46,654 nt of DNA from Caballeronia sordidicola (GTDB taxonomy: Bacteria; Pseudomonadota; Gammaproteobacteria; Burkholderiales; Burkholderiaceae). Under the pieces are notes generated by a model. It was not told where the DNA came from, searched no databases, and saw only the letters and a list, made by a program, of their open reading frames with translations. Position 1 is the first letter of the stretch. Each line of letters begins with the position of its first letter. The DNA lies in the NCBI RefSeq assembly GCF_002220365.1, contig NZ_MTHB01000003.1:1-46654 (forward strand), in the 5' to 3' direction. A program made the position numbers and the translations under genes. This document shows positions 6,954 to 19,536 of this stretch, one piece after another.

Positions 6954-9259
6954 GACGGTTCCTTCACGGCGTTTTCAGCCCGTGTGTCGGGATGCTGTGT
7001 ATGAGTGACCGCGGGTGCAGCAGCGGGTCCGCGCAAAGCGGCCAGCACAGCGTCCTTCGGTCCGTCGGTGGCGACTTTGCCGTCGTCAATGACGATGATT
7101 CGATCTACGAGCTGCAGCAACGAAGGCCGGTGCGTGACCACGACAAGCGTCGTGCCATGCGTTGCGCGGGCGAGATCGTTGATGAATGCGGCTTCAGTCT
7201 GCGTATCCATGGCGCTTGTCGGCTCGTCCATGAGCAGCAGGGCAGGACGGGCGATCAGGCAGCGGGCCAGCGCGACGAGCTGTCGTTGTCCGCCCGACAA
7301 ACCGTCACCGTTTTCGCCAATCGGCATGTTCCAGCCAGCGGGATGTTTCGCCACCATGGCGTCGATGCCCGTGAGCTTGCCAACGCGCAGCAGTTCATGA
7401 ATGGAGGCGTCGGGGCGTCCGATCATCACGTTTTCACGCAGCGAGCCATAGAAGAGGCGGCTGTCCTGCGCCACATACCCTACGTTCGCGCGCCAGTCGG
7501 CCGGGTCGATTTGCGAGATATCGAGGCCATCGTTGAACACTTGTCCGCTTGTCGGCCGATAAAGATTCGACATGACGCGAAGCAAGGACGACTTGCCGCT
7601 CCCTACACGGCCAAGAATGGCTACGCGTTCTCCGGCATTGATCTTGATGTTGATGCCCTTCAGGAACTCTACTTTCGGGCCATTCAATATTGGGTAGTGA
7701 AAACCCACCTGACGCAATTCGATCGAGCCATTGATGGCCGGGTTGTTCAGATAGGCGACTTCCGGGTCGCGCTCGGTCGGCAACTGCATGAGTTTGCTCA
7801 ATGAACCAAGCGCGGCTTTCGACTGCTGAAAACGCACGGCAAGACCCGTAACCTGAGCCAACGGCGCCAGGGCGCGGCTTGCAAGAATCACGCTCCCGAT
7901 CAGGGCGCCCTGAGTCATCTTCCCGTCGGCGATCAGGTACACGCCGGCCACCACGATCATCACTGTCTCGAACTGCGTAATCCACGAGACAAAGTTCATC
8001 GCCAGAGCGGAGAGACGCTTTGATTTCATCGACGTGTCGGAAGCTTTCGCCGAGAATAATTCCCAGCGCTCCTGCATGTAGCGCTCGCCGCCGGTTGCCT
8101 TCAGCGTTTCAAGACCTTCCACGGTTTCAATCAGGACACCTTGCTTAAGTGACGACTCACGCAGGTTCTCCTTCATTGTCTTGGCAAGAGGCCACTGAAT
8201 GAACACGCTCACACCAATGATTACCGGGACCAGCAGCAGCGGAATGAATCCGATCACGCCGCCAATACCGAAGATCACCGCGATAAAAAGAAACGTGAAC
8301 GGTAGGTCAGAGATAGTGGCGAGCGTCGCGGACGCCACGAAATCACGAACCGATTCGAATTCACGCAACTGGTTTGCAAACGATCCCGCCGATGCAGGCT
8401 TGTGCTCCAGGCGAATCGACACCGCTTTTCGGAACAGCATGGCGCCCATGATGAGGTCGGCTTTCTTGCCCGCAACATCCAGTACATGCGCTCGCACATT
8501 GCGTGAAATGAACTCGAACAGCATGGCAAGCGCAACGCCGATAGCCAGTGACCACAATGTCGTGAAAGCCTGGTTCGGCACCACGCGGTCGTAGACGTTC
8601 ATGGTGAAGAACGTGCTGGCAAGCGCGAGTACATTGATGAGCAACGCGGCAAGCGCGGCGCTCCAGTAGTAACGTCGAAAACGCCACAAGGTGCTGAGCA
8701 GCCAATGGCCGTTGCTCTCTGCCTCCGGCTTTCCCGCGCGCTCGTCGGCTTGGCCGATCGGCTTGGCGAGCATGGCGAAGCCGGTGTAGTTCTCCTTCAA
8801 CTGGCTCACGCCGATAGTCGTGACCTTCGAGCCCGACTCCGGCAGGATGACCAGGTAACCCGCTTCCATCTCATCCGGCTCGTCGGGTTTCATTTCGGTC
8901 GACGGCTTGATCTTCTTGACTCGTTCCGGCGCGCGGCCGATCAGGATGCAACCGCCGTGGTCCTTGCGAAACAACACGACCGGCAGCAGCAGCGGCGAAA
9001 CTTCAGCCGGCTGGCGCTCGACGATCCCTACGGAAAAACCCGCTTGCTCCATGGCAAGCTGCGCTTGTTTCGGCGATATGAAGCGGCCTGCCGGCAGGCC
9101 CGACAGCATTGCGGCTTCGCTCGTGGGCTTACCGTGATAAGCGGTCATCCACACGAGGCTTTTCAGCAACGTGTCGTCAACCTTCGTGGTGAGCGTGAAC
9201 TTTTCTTCGCCGCCATCGGGTTGAAGCGGCGACGTTGCGCCCGGTACATCTTTTTTCAT
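6950..9259 (-). CDS. Type I secretion ABC transporter, LapB-like, with degenerate C39-like domain
   Basis: 769 residues. The N-terminal 150 residues align in layout with a C39 peptidase domain, but the position of the catalytic Cys is occupied by hydrophobic residues (LLKSLVWMTAYHG), so it should bind rather than cut substrate, as in RTX/large adhesin exporters. The six-helix ABC membrane domain covers about residues 195-470. The ATPase domain has Walker A GRVGSGKSS, signature LSGGQRQ, Walker B LLLMDEPTS and the H-loop VVVTHRPS. It is first in the operon with the adaptor and the outer membrane channel. By family, substrates carry C-terminal uncleaved signals; none is identified here. No good ribosome site is visible before the ATG at 9259. 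Confidence 0.92.
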   Translation of the reverse strand: MKKDVPGATSPLQPDGGEEKFTLTTKVDDTLLKSLVWMTAYHGKPTSEAAMLSGLPAGRFISPKQAQLAMEQAGFSVGIVERQPAEVSPLLLPVVLFRKDHGGCILIGRAPERVKKIKPSTEMKPDEPDEMEAGYLVILPESGSKVTTIGVSQLKENYTGFAMLAKPIGQADERAGKPEAESNGHWLLSTLWRFRRYYWSAALAALLINVLALASTFFTMNVYDRVVPNQAFTTLWSLAIGVALAMLFEFISRNVRAHVLDVAGKKADLIMGAMLFRKAVSIRLEHKPASAGSFANQLREFESVRDFVASATLATISDLPFTFLFIAVIFGIGGVIGFIPLLLVPVIIGVSVFIQWPLAKTMKENLRESSLKQGVLIETVEGLETLKATGGERYMQERWELFSAKASDTSMKSKRLSALAMNFVSWITQFETVMIVVAGVYLIADGKMTQGALIGSVILASRALAPLAQVTGLAVRFQQSKAALGSLSKLMQLPTERDPEVAYLNNPAINGSIELRQVGFHYPILNGPKVEFLKGINIKINAGERVAILGRVGSGKSSLLRVMSNLYRPTSGQVFNDGLDISQIDPADWRANVGYVAQDSRLFYGSLRENVMIGRPDASIHELLRVGKLTGIDAMVAKHPAGWNMPIGENGDGLSGGQRQLVALARCLIARPALLLMDEPTSAMDTQTEAAFINDLARATHGTTLVVVTHRPSLLQLVDRIIVIDDGKVATDGPKDAVLAALRGPAAAPAVTHTQHPDTRAENAVKEPS

Positions 9260-9899
9260 GGCATTTTGACTTTTGAGCGTCCGGTAGGGAGGTCTGGCCT
9301 CCGGACCGGCCGGGGTGGATACGTCGCTCTGGACGACGTGAAAAGATTCATCGCGGGATGCATTTATTTCAGCGGGTGCATTATCTGCACGGGCTCGGAC
9401 GCGGAAAATCGGAACCGTCTTAAATACAAACAGGGAAAGGAATCCGTAATTGGTGCTCTGCGCACCGTTTAATGCGATGAGTTGATTCTCGGCGTCAAGG
9501 CTTCAGAGAACCATGAGAATGGTCCTAATTAAACGGATGCCGGATTGGCGAAACGGTGGTGTTTTTTCACGCCGGATCGGCGATTTGGCGGGGAAATGCG
9601 AGCAGCGGCGGGAGTTCAGCGCGCGGGCATGGTGTGAAGCCGCTCTCCTGTCAGCGGCGTTTCGGTTATTGCAAGTATTGATCTGGATTAGAACGGCTTT
9701 CGATCAATCAAGGCGCGTGGATGAACATTGGAACCGGAAATCCACTTGCGATAAATAGCGGGCGCAGGAACGCGTGTTTTCGCGGCACGCAAACGCGGAT
9801 TAACACGCGCACATGGCCAACTGCGATACCGCTTGAGCAATCAGGCGCCGCTTAACTGCTTTAAGCTGCCAGGCTAGAACTCAAAGGGAAGATCCTTCT
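9260..9899. other. Divergent intergenic region between T1SS operon and cutC
   Basis: 640 bases between divergent genes. It holds a candidate minus-strand promoter (9421-9449) and a small hairpin (9451-9465, GGTGC/GCACC). The open frames in it (for example 9513-9758) have no coding look and no family resemblance. No lapD/lapG-like genes or other T1SS regulators are present here. Confidence 0.6.
9421..9449 (-). promoter_or_regulatory. Candidate promoter of the T1SS operon
   Basis: On the minus strand TTACGG (9444-9449) and TATTTA (9421-9426) are 17 bases apart, about 160 bases before the ABC transporter start. Found by eye; unproven. Confidence 0.28.
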
Positions 9900-10676
9900 A
9901 TGTCCGTGCCCCCTCTCCTGCTGGAAATCTGTGCTGGTTCTGTTACGTCGTGTCTGGCGGCGCAAGAAGGCGGCGCAGGTCGTGTCGAGTTTTGCGACAA
10001 CTTGCTGGAAGGCGGCACAACGCCGTCTTATGGCGCCATCGCCAGTGCGCGCGAGAAGTTGCACATAGCGTTGAACGTAATCATCCGCCCGCGCGGTGGC
10101 GACTTTCTCTATTCAGATGTCGAGTTTGATGTGATGAAGCGCGACATCCTCGCCTGTAAAAAACTCGGCGTGGACGGCGTGGTGATCGGACTGCTGAGCG
10201 CCGACGGCGACGTCGATGTGGCCCGTACCAAAGCGCTGGTTGAACTGGCCGCGCCCATGCCAGTCACCTTCCATCGCGCCTTCGATGTAGCGCGTGATCC
10301 GTTTAGAGCGCTTGAAGATGTCATCCTTGCCGGCTGCGTTCGGTTGCTCACCTCAGGTCAGGAAGCGAGCGCGCCCGAAGGCGCGGCGTTGATCAGCAGG
10401 CTGCGCGAGGTCGCTGGGGAGCGCCTGATCCTGATGCCCGGCGCAGGCGTGCGGTTGAACAACATTGCGCAACTCGTCTTTGAAACAGGCTGCGTCGAAT
10501 ATCACACTTCCGGACGTGCGCCCTTTTCCAGCGGCATGCGCTACCGCAATGAGCGCGTGAAAATGGGCGGCCCGGGGCTGGATGAATATTCAATCGTGGA
10601 GACTTCCGCTGACCTGGTGAAGCAGATCATCGCCAAGGCGAATCAAGGTTGGGAAGATCTGCACCGGGTTGGTTGA
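9900..10676 (+). CDS. cutC: Copper homeostasis protein CutC
   Basis: 258 residues, close to the family's usual size of about 250. The N-terminus LLEICAGSVTSCLAAQEGGAGRVEFC, read as LEICAGS then GAGRVEFCDN, and the motifs IRPRGGDFLYS, GVVIGLL and TFHRAFD are typical of the CutC TIM-barrel family. The family is cytoplasmic and linked to copper tolerance, though its exact role is debated. AAGGGAAGA lies about 10 bases before the ATG. It is a single gene, divergent from the T1SS operon and convergent with hemJ, so the adhesion locus gives no hint about its role. Confidence 0.92.
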   Translation: MSVPPLLLEICAGSVTSCLAAQEGGAGRVEFCDNLLEGGTTPSYGAIASAREKLHIALNVIIRPRGGDFLYSDVEFDVMKRDILACKKLGVDGVVIGLLSADGDVDVARTKALVELAAPMPVTFHRAFDVARDPFRALEDVILAGCVRLLTSGQEASAPEGAALISRLREVAGERLILMPGAGVRLNNIAQLVFETGCVEYHTSGRAPFSSGMRYRNERVKMGGPGLDEYSIVETSADLVKQIIAKANQGWEDLHRVG

Positions 10677-10745
10677 TAACGCGGCGCCCGGACGTAGTCC
10701 AGCAGATCCCGGCTACGAGCGGTTCGGCCGAAGGCTCATCAGATG

Positions 10746-10772
10746 CAAAAACGCCGGCACGTGGGGCCGGCG
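10746..10772 (-). terminator. Terminator after hemJ
   Basis: CGCCGGC (10752-10758) and GCCGGCG (10766-10772) form a 7-bp stem with a 7-base loop. On the minus strand it is followed by TTTTT, so it ends the hemJ transcript; the plus-strand side (ATTCTTTC) is weaker and might also stop cutC. Confidence 0.7.
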
Positions 10773-10800
10773 ATTCTTTCGTTGCAACACGCTTGTTTGC

Positions 10801-11217
10801 TTAGAACGGCTTGACCACGACCAGCAGTGTCGCGCCGAGCAGCCCGAGCACGGGCAATTCGTTGAACATCCGATACCACTTGTCCGAGCGCGTATTCTCA
10901 CCGCGCGTGAAGCGGCGCAGCAATACGCCGCAGTAGGCGTGGTAAATAATGATCAGGACAACGATTCCCAGCTTGGCATGCATCCAGCCCTGCCCCTGAC
11001 CAATGCCGACCACCAGCAACAGCCATAGACCACAAGCCAGCGCCGGCACGGCTATAAACGTCATGAACCGGAACAACTTGCGCGCCATCGTCAACAAGCG
11101 GGCCGTCGCCGCCGGCTCGGTTTCCATCGCCAAGTTGACGAAGATGCGCGGCAGGTAAAACAGGCCCGCAAACCACGAGGCCACTAATACTATATGCAGC
11201 GATTTGATCCAGAGCAT
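10801..11217 (-). CDS. hemJ: HemJ-type protoporphyrinogen oxidase (CopD/UPF0093 family membrane protein)
   Basis: 138 residues with four predicted membrane helices. The start MLWIKSLHIVLVASWFAGLF and the following LPRIFVNLA match the HemJ family, including the conserved early His (residue 8) and Arg. HemJ oxidises protoporphyrinogen IX to protoporphyrin IX in the inner membrane, late in haem synthesis. Many annotations of this family say only CopD family protein. It lies 19 bases after proA on the same strand and may share its transcript. The function is inferred by family. Confidence 0.8.
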   Translation of the reverse strand: MLWIKSLHIVLVASWFAGLFYLPRIFVNLAMETEPAATARLLTMARKLFRFMTFIAVPALACGLWLLLVVGIGQGQGWMHAKLGIVVLIIIYHAYCGVLLRRFTRGENTRSDKWYRMFNELPVLGLLGATLLVVVKPF

Positions 11218-11236
11218 CAGAGGTGTTTTCTCGCTG

Positions 11237-12520
11237 TTATGTTCGTACTTCGCCGTGACCTAAAACCACGTATTTCAGCGATGTCAAACCGTCCAGCCCA
11301 ACCGGGCCGCGTGCATGCAGCTTGTCGTTCGAAATACCGATTTCAGCGCCGAGGCCGAATTCGAAACCATCGGCGAAACGCGTGGATGCATTGACCATCA
11401 CGCTGGCCGAATCCACTTCGCGCAGGAAACGCATGGCGCGGTCGTGGTCTTCGGTGACAATGGCGTCGGTGTGATTCGAGCTGTATGTGTTGATGTGATC
11501 GATGGCTTCGTCGAGGTCCTTCACCAGCTTGATCGACAGAATGGGGGCGAGGTACTCGGTGCTCCAATCTGCTTCGGTCGCGTCAACGAGCGGGCCATCG
11601 AAGTTAGCTTTTTCAAGGACGGCGCGCGCTGCGGTGTCCACCCGCAACTCCACCTCCTTCTCCCGGAACGCCTTCGCCAATACAGGCAGCGCTTCTGATG
11701 CAATGCTTCGGGCGACCAACAGTGTTTCCATGGTGTTGCAGGTGCCGTATCTGTGCGTTTTGGCGTTATCGCAGACGTTGAGCGCCTTGGCCATATCCGC
11801 GCGATCGTCCACGTAGACGTGACAGATGCCGTCGAGGTGCTTGATCATCGGCACGCGCGCTTCGGCCATCAGGCGCGCGATCAGGCCCTTGCCGCCGCGT
11901 GGCACGATGACATCGACGTACTCGGTCATGGTGATCAGCTTGCCGACCGCCGCGCGATCCGCGGTCGCCACAACCTGCACCGCGTCCTGTGGCAAGCCGG
12001 CCGTTTCCAGCCCTTCGCCAATCAACTGCGCCAACGCGGTGTTGCACTCCAGCGCCTCGGAGCCGCCGCGCAGAATGGTCGCGTTGCCCGATTTCAGACA
12101 CAGCGCTGCGGCATCGATAGTCACGTTCGGCCGCGATTCATAAATGATCCCGATCACGCCCAGCGGCACGCGCATCTGGCCGACCTGGATGCCGCTCGGA
12201 CGATACTTGAGACCGCTGATTTCACCGATGGGATCTGCCAGCGTGGCCACCTGCCGCAGGCCTTCGATCATCGTGTTCATGGCTTTATCGGAGAGCGTCA
12301 GGCGGTCGATGAACGCGGCGTCAAAACCTTTATCGCGAGCGCGGGCGAGATCTCGCGCGTTCGCTTCCTTCAGCGTGGCGCGCTCGCGTTCTATTGCGTC
12401 CGCGACCGCTCCGAGCGCGGCGTTCTTCGCCACCGTCGAAGCACGCGCCATGGCGCGTGAAGCCCGTCGCGCGCGGCGGCCGAGGTCGGTCATGTATTCG
12501 TCGATGTCGGTCATCGTCAT
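11237..12520 (-). CDS. proA: Glutamate-5-semialdehyde dehydrogenase (gamma-glutamyl phosphate reductase)
   Basis: 427 residues, normal for ProA. It reduces gamma-glutamyl phosphate to glutamate semialdehyde with NADPH, the second step of proline synthesis, in the cytoplasm. The aldehyde dehydrogenase-like fold is shown by [28 protein letters not shown], and the catalytic Cys261 in YGTCNTMET. Two ATGs lie close together (12520 and 12514); AGAGA just upstream does not separate them. proB is not in the window, which is common in this family where proA sits beside holA. Confidence 0.96.
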   Translation of the reverse strand: MTMTDIDEYMTDLGRRARRASRAMARASTVAKNAALGAVADAIERERATLKEANARDLARARDKGFDAAFIDRLTLSDKAMNTMIEGLRQVATLADPIGEISGLKYRPSGIQVGQMRVPLGVIGIIYESRPNVTIDAAALCLKSGNATILRGGSEALECNTALAQLIGEGLETAGLPQDAVQVVATADRAAVGKLITMTEYVDVIVPRGGKGLIARLMAEARVPMIKHLDGICHVYVDDRADMAKALNVCDNAKTHRYGTCNTMETLLVARSIASEALPVLAKAFREKEVELRVDTAARAVLEKANFDGPLVDATEADWSTEYLAPILSIKLVKDLDEAIDHINTYSSNHTDAIVTEDHDRAMRFLREVDSASVMVNASTRFADGFEFGLGAEIGISNDKLHARGPVGLDGLTSLKYVVLGHGEVRT

Positions 12521-12606
12521 TCTCTTGGGTTTCGTTCGACGCGCGATGGTGCGCGGGTTTCGGTCTTCAGCGTTGCAGGACCGAGGGTATCGATCTTATG
12601 CCGGAG

Positions 12607-13710
12607 TCAGGCTGGGCGCTTGGCCGGTGGCGCCGTGCGTTGCAGCGGACTACCCGACGACGCGACGGTCATCGCCAGTTCGAACATGCCGTCCCACGGA
12701 TCGGGCGGCGGATCGCCCGGGCTCGCGCTGCCTCGCGGGCCTGTGCCGCCCGACAGGCCTTTGACTTGCCGATCCAGCTTCGCCGCCAGCGACAGCGCCT
12801 TCTCCAGCGCCGTTTCCGACACTCGCGTGAGGGCAGGGCCAATCAGCCGTTCGCGCGGCCCCCACACGCGATTCTCGCGCAGCAGCGTGGCGAGCGGCTT
12901 GCCTGCCGCCACGCCACGTTTCATCCGTAGCAGCGTGCGTATTTCTTCAACCAGCGCCCAGATCACGAGCGTTCCGGCTTCGCCCTCGCCTTTCAGGCCG
13001 TCGAGCATGCGCGTCAGACGGCCGACATCGCCGGTGAGCATGGCTTCATTGAGCTTGAATACGTCATAGCGCGCGACGTTGAGCACGGCTTCATGGATCT
13101 GTTCGAATGTCAGCACGCCTGCGGGATAAAGCAGACCCAGCTTCAGGATTTCCTGATGCGCGGCGAGCAAGTTGCCCTCCACCCGTTCCGCGATAAACAC
13201 CAGCGCCCGCCGTCCGTCCTCGCCGGGAGCCACCCGCTGGTTCTGCAATGTCAGGCGCTGGCCGATCCACATGGGCAACTGCGCGCGTTCAACCGGATCG
13301 ATCTTCATCATCACGCCCGGGCCGCTCAGCGCCGTGAACCACCCGGACTTTTGCGTGGCGGCGTCGAGCCGTGGCAACGTGATAAGCGTGAGGACATCGG
13401 GGTTATCGGCGGCGAGGGTTTTCAGCGCCTCCCCGCCTTCCTTGCCGGGCTTGCCGGTGGGAATGCGCAATTCGACCAGTTGGCGGTCGCCGAAGAGCGA
13501 CATCGACTGGCTCGCGCCCAGCAGCGAACTCCAGTCGAAGTAACGATCGACCACAAACACCGAGCGATCCGTGAAACCCTGCGCCCGGGCGCTCGCGCGA
13601 ATCTTGTCGCACGCTTCCTGCGCAAGCAGATGCTCGTCGCCATAGACGACGTACAAGCCTTTCAGCCCTTTCGCGAGGTGCGCGTCGAGCGCGTCGAGTC
13701 GAAGTTGCAT
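12607..13710 (-). CDS. holA: DNA polymerase III subunit delta
   Basis: 367 residues. HolA is the delta subunit of the clamp loader and opens the beta clamp. Recognised from the N-terminal YVVYGDEHLLAQEACDKIR, the segment SLFGDRQLVELRIP that carries the clamp-contact region, and the AAA-like lid and collar part (EGNLLAAHQEILKL). The C-terminus ends in a Pro/Gly-rich stretch (residues 315-367) that is longer than in E. coli. It follows lptE with a 20-base gap in the usual leuS-lptE-holA order. Confidence 0.95.
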   Translation of the reverse strand: MQLRLDALDAHLAKGLKGLYVVYGDEHLLAQEACDKIRASARAQGFTDRSVFVVDRYFDWSSLLGASQSMSLFGDRQLVELRIPTGKPGKEGGEALKTLAADNPDVLTLITLPRLDAATQKSGWFTALSGPGVMMKIDPVERAQLPMWIGQRLTLQNQRVAPGEDGRRALVFIAERVEGNLLAAHQEILKLGLLYPAGVLTFEQIHEAVLNVARYDVFKLNEAMLTGDVGRLTRMLDGLKGEGEAGTLVIWALVEEIRTLLRMKRGVAAGKPLATLLRENRVWGPRERLIGPALTRVSETALEKALSLAAKLDRQVKGLSGGTGPRGSASPGDPPPDPWDGMFELAMTVASSGSPLQRTAPPAKRPA

Positions 13711-13730
13711 GGTTTGCGGCGTTTGCGCGC

Positions 13731-17332
<3,602 letters not shown>

Positions 17333-17764
17333 TTATGGATGCGCCGGCTGCTTCACCTGATCCGTCACGAAGCCGATCTTGTCCAGCCCCGCGCCCTGCG
17401 CCGCCCCCATGACCTGCGCGATCACGTCATAACGGGTCGCGCTCGATGCCCGCAAGTGAATCTCCGGCGGCGTCGCGCGTTTTCCTTCAGCCACGAACTG
17501 AGTGCGCATCTGGGCGAGCGTAATCGGCTTGTCGTTCCAGTAAATCTTGCCCGTATCGTCGATGGAAAGCGTGATCGTCTCCGGCGTCTCGCGCGCCACT
17601 TGCGACGCGACCTTCGGCAAATCAAGCCGGATAGCATGCGTGAACAACGGCGCCGTGATAATGAAAATCACCAGCAAGACCAGCATGACGTCGATCAGCG
17701 GCGTCATGTTGATCTCGGCCATGAGGGCGCCGTTCGATTTCTTGTCCAGTCCGCCGAATGCCAT
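17333..17764 (-). CDS. exbD: ExbD/TolR-family biopolymer transport protein
   Basis: 143 residues. One membrane helix near residues 24-44 (LIDVMLVLLVIFIITAP) follows the conserved INMTPLIDV, whose Asp is the proton-path residue of ExbD/TolR. The rest is periplasmic. With the ExbB-type protein encoded 48 bases upstream it should form a proton-driven motor, energising TonB or a Tol-like partner; neither TonB nor TolA is in the window, so the exact partner is open. Confidence 0.9.
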   Translation of the reverse strand: MAFGGLDKKSNGALMAEINMTPLIDVMLVLLVIFIITAPLFTHAIRLDLPKVASQVARETPETITLSIDDTGKIYWNDKPITLAQMRTQFVAEGKRATPPEIHLRASSATRYDVIAQVMGAAQGAGLDKIGFVTDQVKQPAHP

Positions 17765-17812
17765 GCTGTGCTCGTCCGGGTGCGGGGATTGAAGGGTCGG
17801 CGGGTGCCTTGA

Positions 17813-18517
17813 TTAAACTACGCGATCTTCAACGGGCGCGCTCTTGACGCGGCGTGGCGCCACGCCGCTCGTGTAGGCGTGCAGGTCGTGGGCGAAACCG
17901 TCGAGTTCTTCCGATATCTGCCGCACCAGCCGTCCCAGCACGTTGTACGCGAGCACAGCCGGAATGGCGACGACCAGCCCGAACGCCGTCATGATCAGCG
18001 CCTCGCCCACCGGCCCCGCCACGTTTTCGATCATCGCCTGCCCACTCGCGGCAATGCTGCCCAGCGCGTGATAGATGCCCCACACGGTGCCCAGCAAACC
18101 GACGAACGGTGCCGTGCTCCCCACCGATGCCAGCAAAACCTGCCCGAATTCAAGCCGCCGTTGCGACGCGAGCAATGCATGCCGCAACGCCCGCAACACC
18201 CGTTCGCCGGGCTCCACATGAGCAATCAATGCGCCCGGCATTTCCGCCTCCGACGCCCGCCATGCAGCAACCGCGAGCGGCAGATACACGCGTTCCCTAT
18301 CAGCTTTACGCAACTCCGCGATGCCTTCGGCCAGCGTCGGCGCCTGCCAGAAGCGCTGCACGGCGCGCGGCCCCTGACGTTTCGCGCGCACCAGGACCCA
18401 CGCCTTCACGATGAGAAAACACCAGCTCGCCACCGACATGGCCAGCAGCACGCCCGCGACGCCATGCGTGATGCCGTCGCTGCTCTGCAAGTAATGGATG
18501 ATGCCGGTTGTGGCCAT
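17813..18517 (-). CDS. exbB: MotA/TolQ/ExbB-family proton channel protein
   Basis: 234 residues with three membrane segments: near residues 18-38, around 125-150 (SVGSTAPFVGLLGTVWGIYHAL) and around 168-190 (ALIMTAFGLVVAIPAVLAYN). These are the TolQ/ExbB hallmarks. It forms the stator channel with ExbD. It lies downstream of dapB on the same strand, separated by 66 bases that hold a hexanucleotide array, and has no strong ribosome site (GGGATTTTCCG before ATG). Confidence 0.92.
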   Translation of the reverse strand: MATTGIIHYLQSSDGITHGVAGVLLAMSVASWCFLIVKAWVLVRAKRQGPRAVQRFWQAPTLAEGIAELRKADRERVYLPLAVAAWRASEAEMPGALIAHVEPGERVLRALRHALLASQRRLEFGQVLLASVGSTAPFVGLLGTVWGIYHALGSIAASGQAMIENVAGPVGEALIMTAFGLVVAIPAVLAYNVLGRLVRQISEELDGFAHDLHAYTSGVAPRRVKSAPVEDRVV

Positions 18518-18539
18518 CGGAAAATCCCGGGTTTGGGTG

Positions 18540-18587
18540 GCTCAGGCTCAAGCTCAGGCTCAAGCTCAAGCTCAGGCTCAGGCTCAG
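18540..18587 (-). repeat. Eight-copy hexanucleotide array starting at the dapB stop codon
   Basis: Eight units of GCTCAG or GCTCAA on the plus strand. Read in the dapB direction each unit is CTGAGC or TTGAGC, so the dapB frame meets TGA in every unit: one real stop followed by seven in-frame copies. The other two frames stay open through the array (Leu-Ser or Pro-Glu). The array fills most of the 66 bases between dapB and exbB. Confidence 0.95.
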
Positions 18588-19387
18588 GCCAAGCGCAAAC
18601 CGAGCACGTCCTGCATGTCGAAAAGCCCCCGCTCGCGGCCGGCCAGGAAGTGCGCAGCGCGCAGCGAGCCCTGCGCGTAAGACAGCCGATTGGCCGACTT
18701 GTGCGTGATCTCGATCCGCTCGCCAATGCCCGCGAACAACACAGTGTGATCGCCGACGATGTCACCGCCGCGAATGGCGGCAAAACCGATAGTGGAGGGA
18801 TCACGTTCGCCGGTCACGCCTTCGCGGCCGTACACCGCGCAATCCTTCAGTTCGCGGCCGAGCGCGTGGGCGATGGTTTCACCCATCGCAAGCGCGGTGC
18901 CCGAGGGTGCGTCGACCTTGTGGCGGTGATGCGCCTCGATAATCTCGATGTCGTAACCTTCGGCGAAATGCCGCGCTGCGAACTCGAGCAACTTGAGCGT
19001 CACGTTCACGCCCACGCTCATGTTCGGCGCAAACACGATGCCGATTTTGTCACCGGCGGCACGCAATTGGGCTTTCTGTTCATCGTCGAACCCGGTGGTA
19101 CCGACAACCATCTTCACGTTATGCCGCAACGCCGCTTCCAGATGCACGAGCGTGCCTTCCGGACGCGTGAAGTCGATCAGCAGATCCGCATTGGCGAAAA
19201 CCTGATCGATATCGTCCGTCAGTAAAACGCCCGTCTCCTGGCCGAGGAACGCGCCTGCGTCCTGGCCGAGTTGCGGCGATCCGGTTTTGTCGAGCGCACC
19301 GGCCAGCGTGGCGTTGGCGTCCTTGAGAACAGTTTCTATGAGCATGCGGCCCATGCGGCCCGATGCGCCGGCGATGGCGATTTTCAT
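18584..19387 (-). CDS. dapB: 4-hydroxy-tetrahydrodipicolinate reductase
   Basis: 267 residues, normal for the family. It reduces hydroxy-tetrahydrodipicolinate with NAD(P)H in lysine and diaminopimelate synthesis. The N-terminal nucleotide-binding motif GASGRMGRM, the segment VVGTTGFD, and the active-site signature [15 protein letters not shown] are present. Its last codons and stop lie inside a hexanucleotide tandem array (18540-18587). It is upstream of exbB and downstream of bamE on the same strand. Confidence 0.97.
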   Translation of the reverse strand: MKIAIAGASGRMGRMLIETVLKDANATLAGALDKTGSPQLGQDAGAFLGQETGVLLTDDIDQVFANADLLIDFTRPEGTLVHLEAALRHNVKMVVGTTGFDDEQKAQLRAAGDKIGIVFAPNMSVGVNVTLKLLEFAARHFAEGYDIEIIEAHHRHKVDAPSGTALAMGETIAHALGRELKDCAVYGREGVTGERDPSTIGFAAIRGGDIVGDHTVLFAGIGERIEITHKSANRLSYAQGSLRAAHFLAGRERGLFDMQDVLGLRLA

Positions 19388-19536
19388 GGCGTGTCTCGCG
19401 TGAGTTGGAGCGACGAAGTCAGAAACATGGAAGCGATGCGGCCGCCGCTTGGCTCGCGGCCGCCCGAACAGGATAGGTCATCGACGATCAAACCAGACAA
19501 AGCAGGCGGGCAACGTCTGTCGGCCCGCCGTTCTGC

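Noticed and set aside
1..9259. The idea that the T1SS exports the adjacent adhesin
   Set aside because: Not accepted as a conclusion: the adhesin has a Sec-type extended signal peptide, so export by the ABC system would be against precedent. Kept only as an open question.
9513..9758. 81-residue plus-strand open frame in the T1SS/cutC gap
   Set aside because: No family resemblance, no ribosome site and no coding-like composition.
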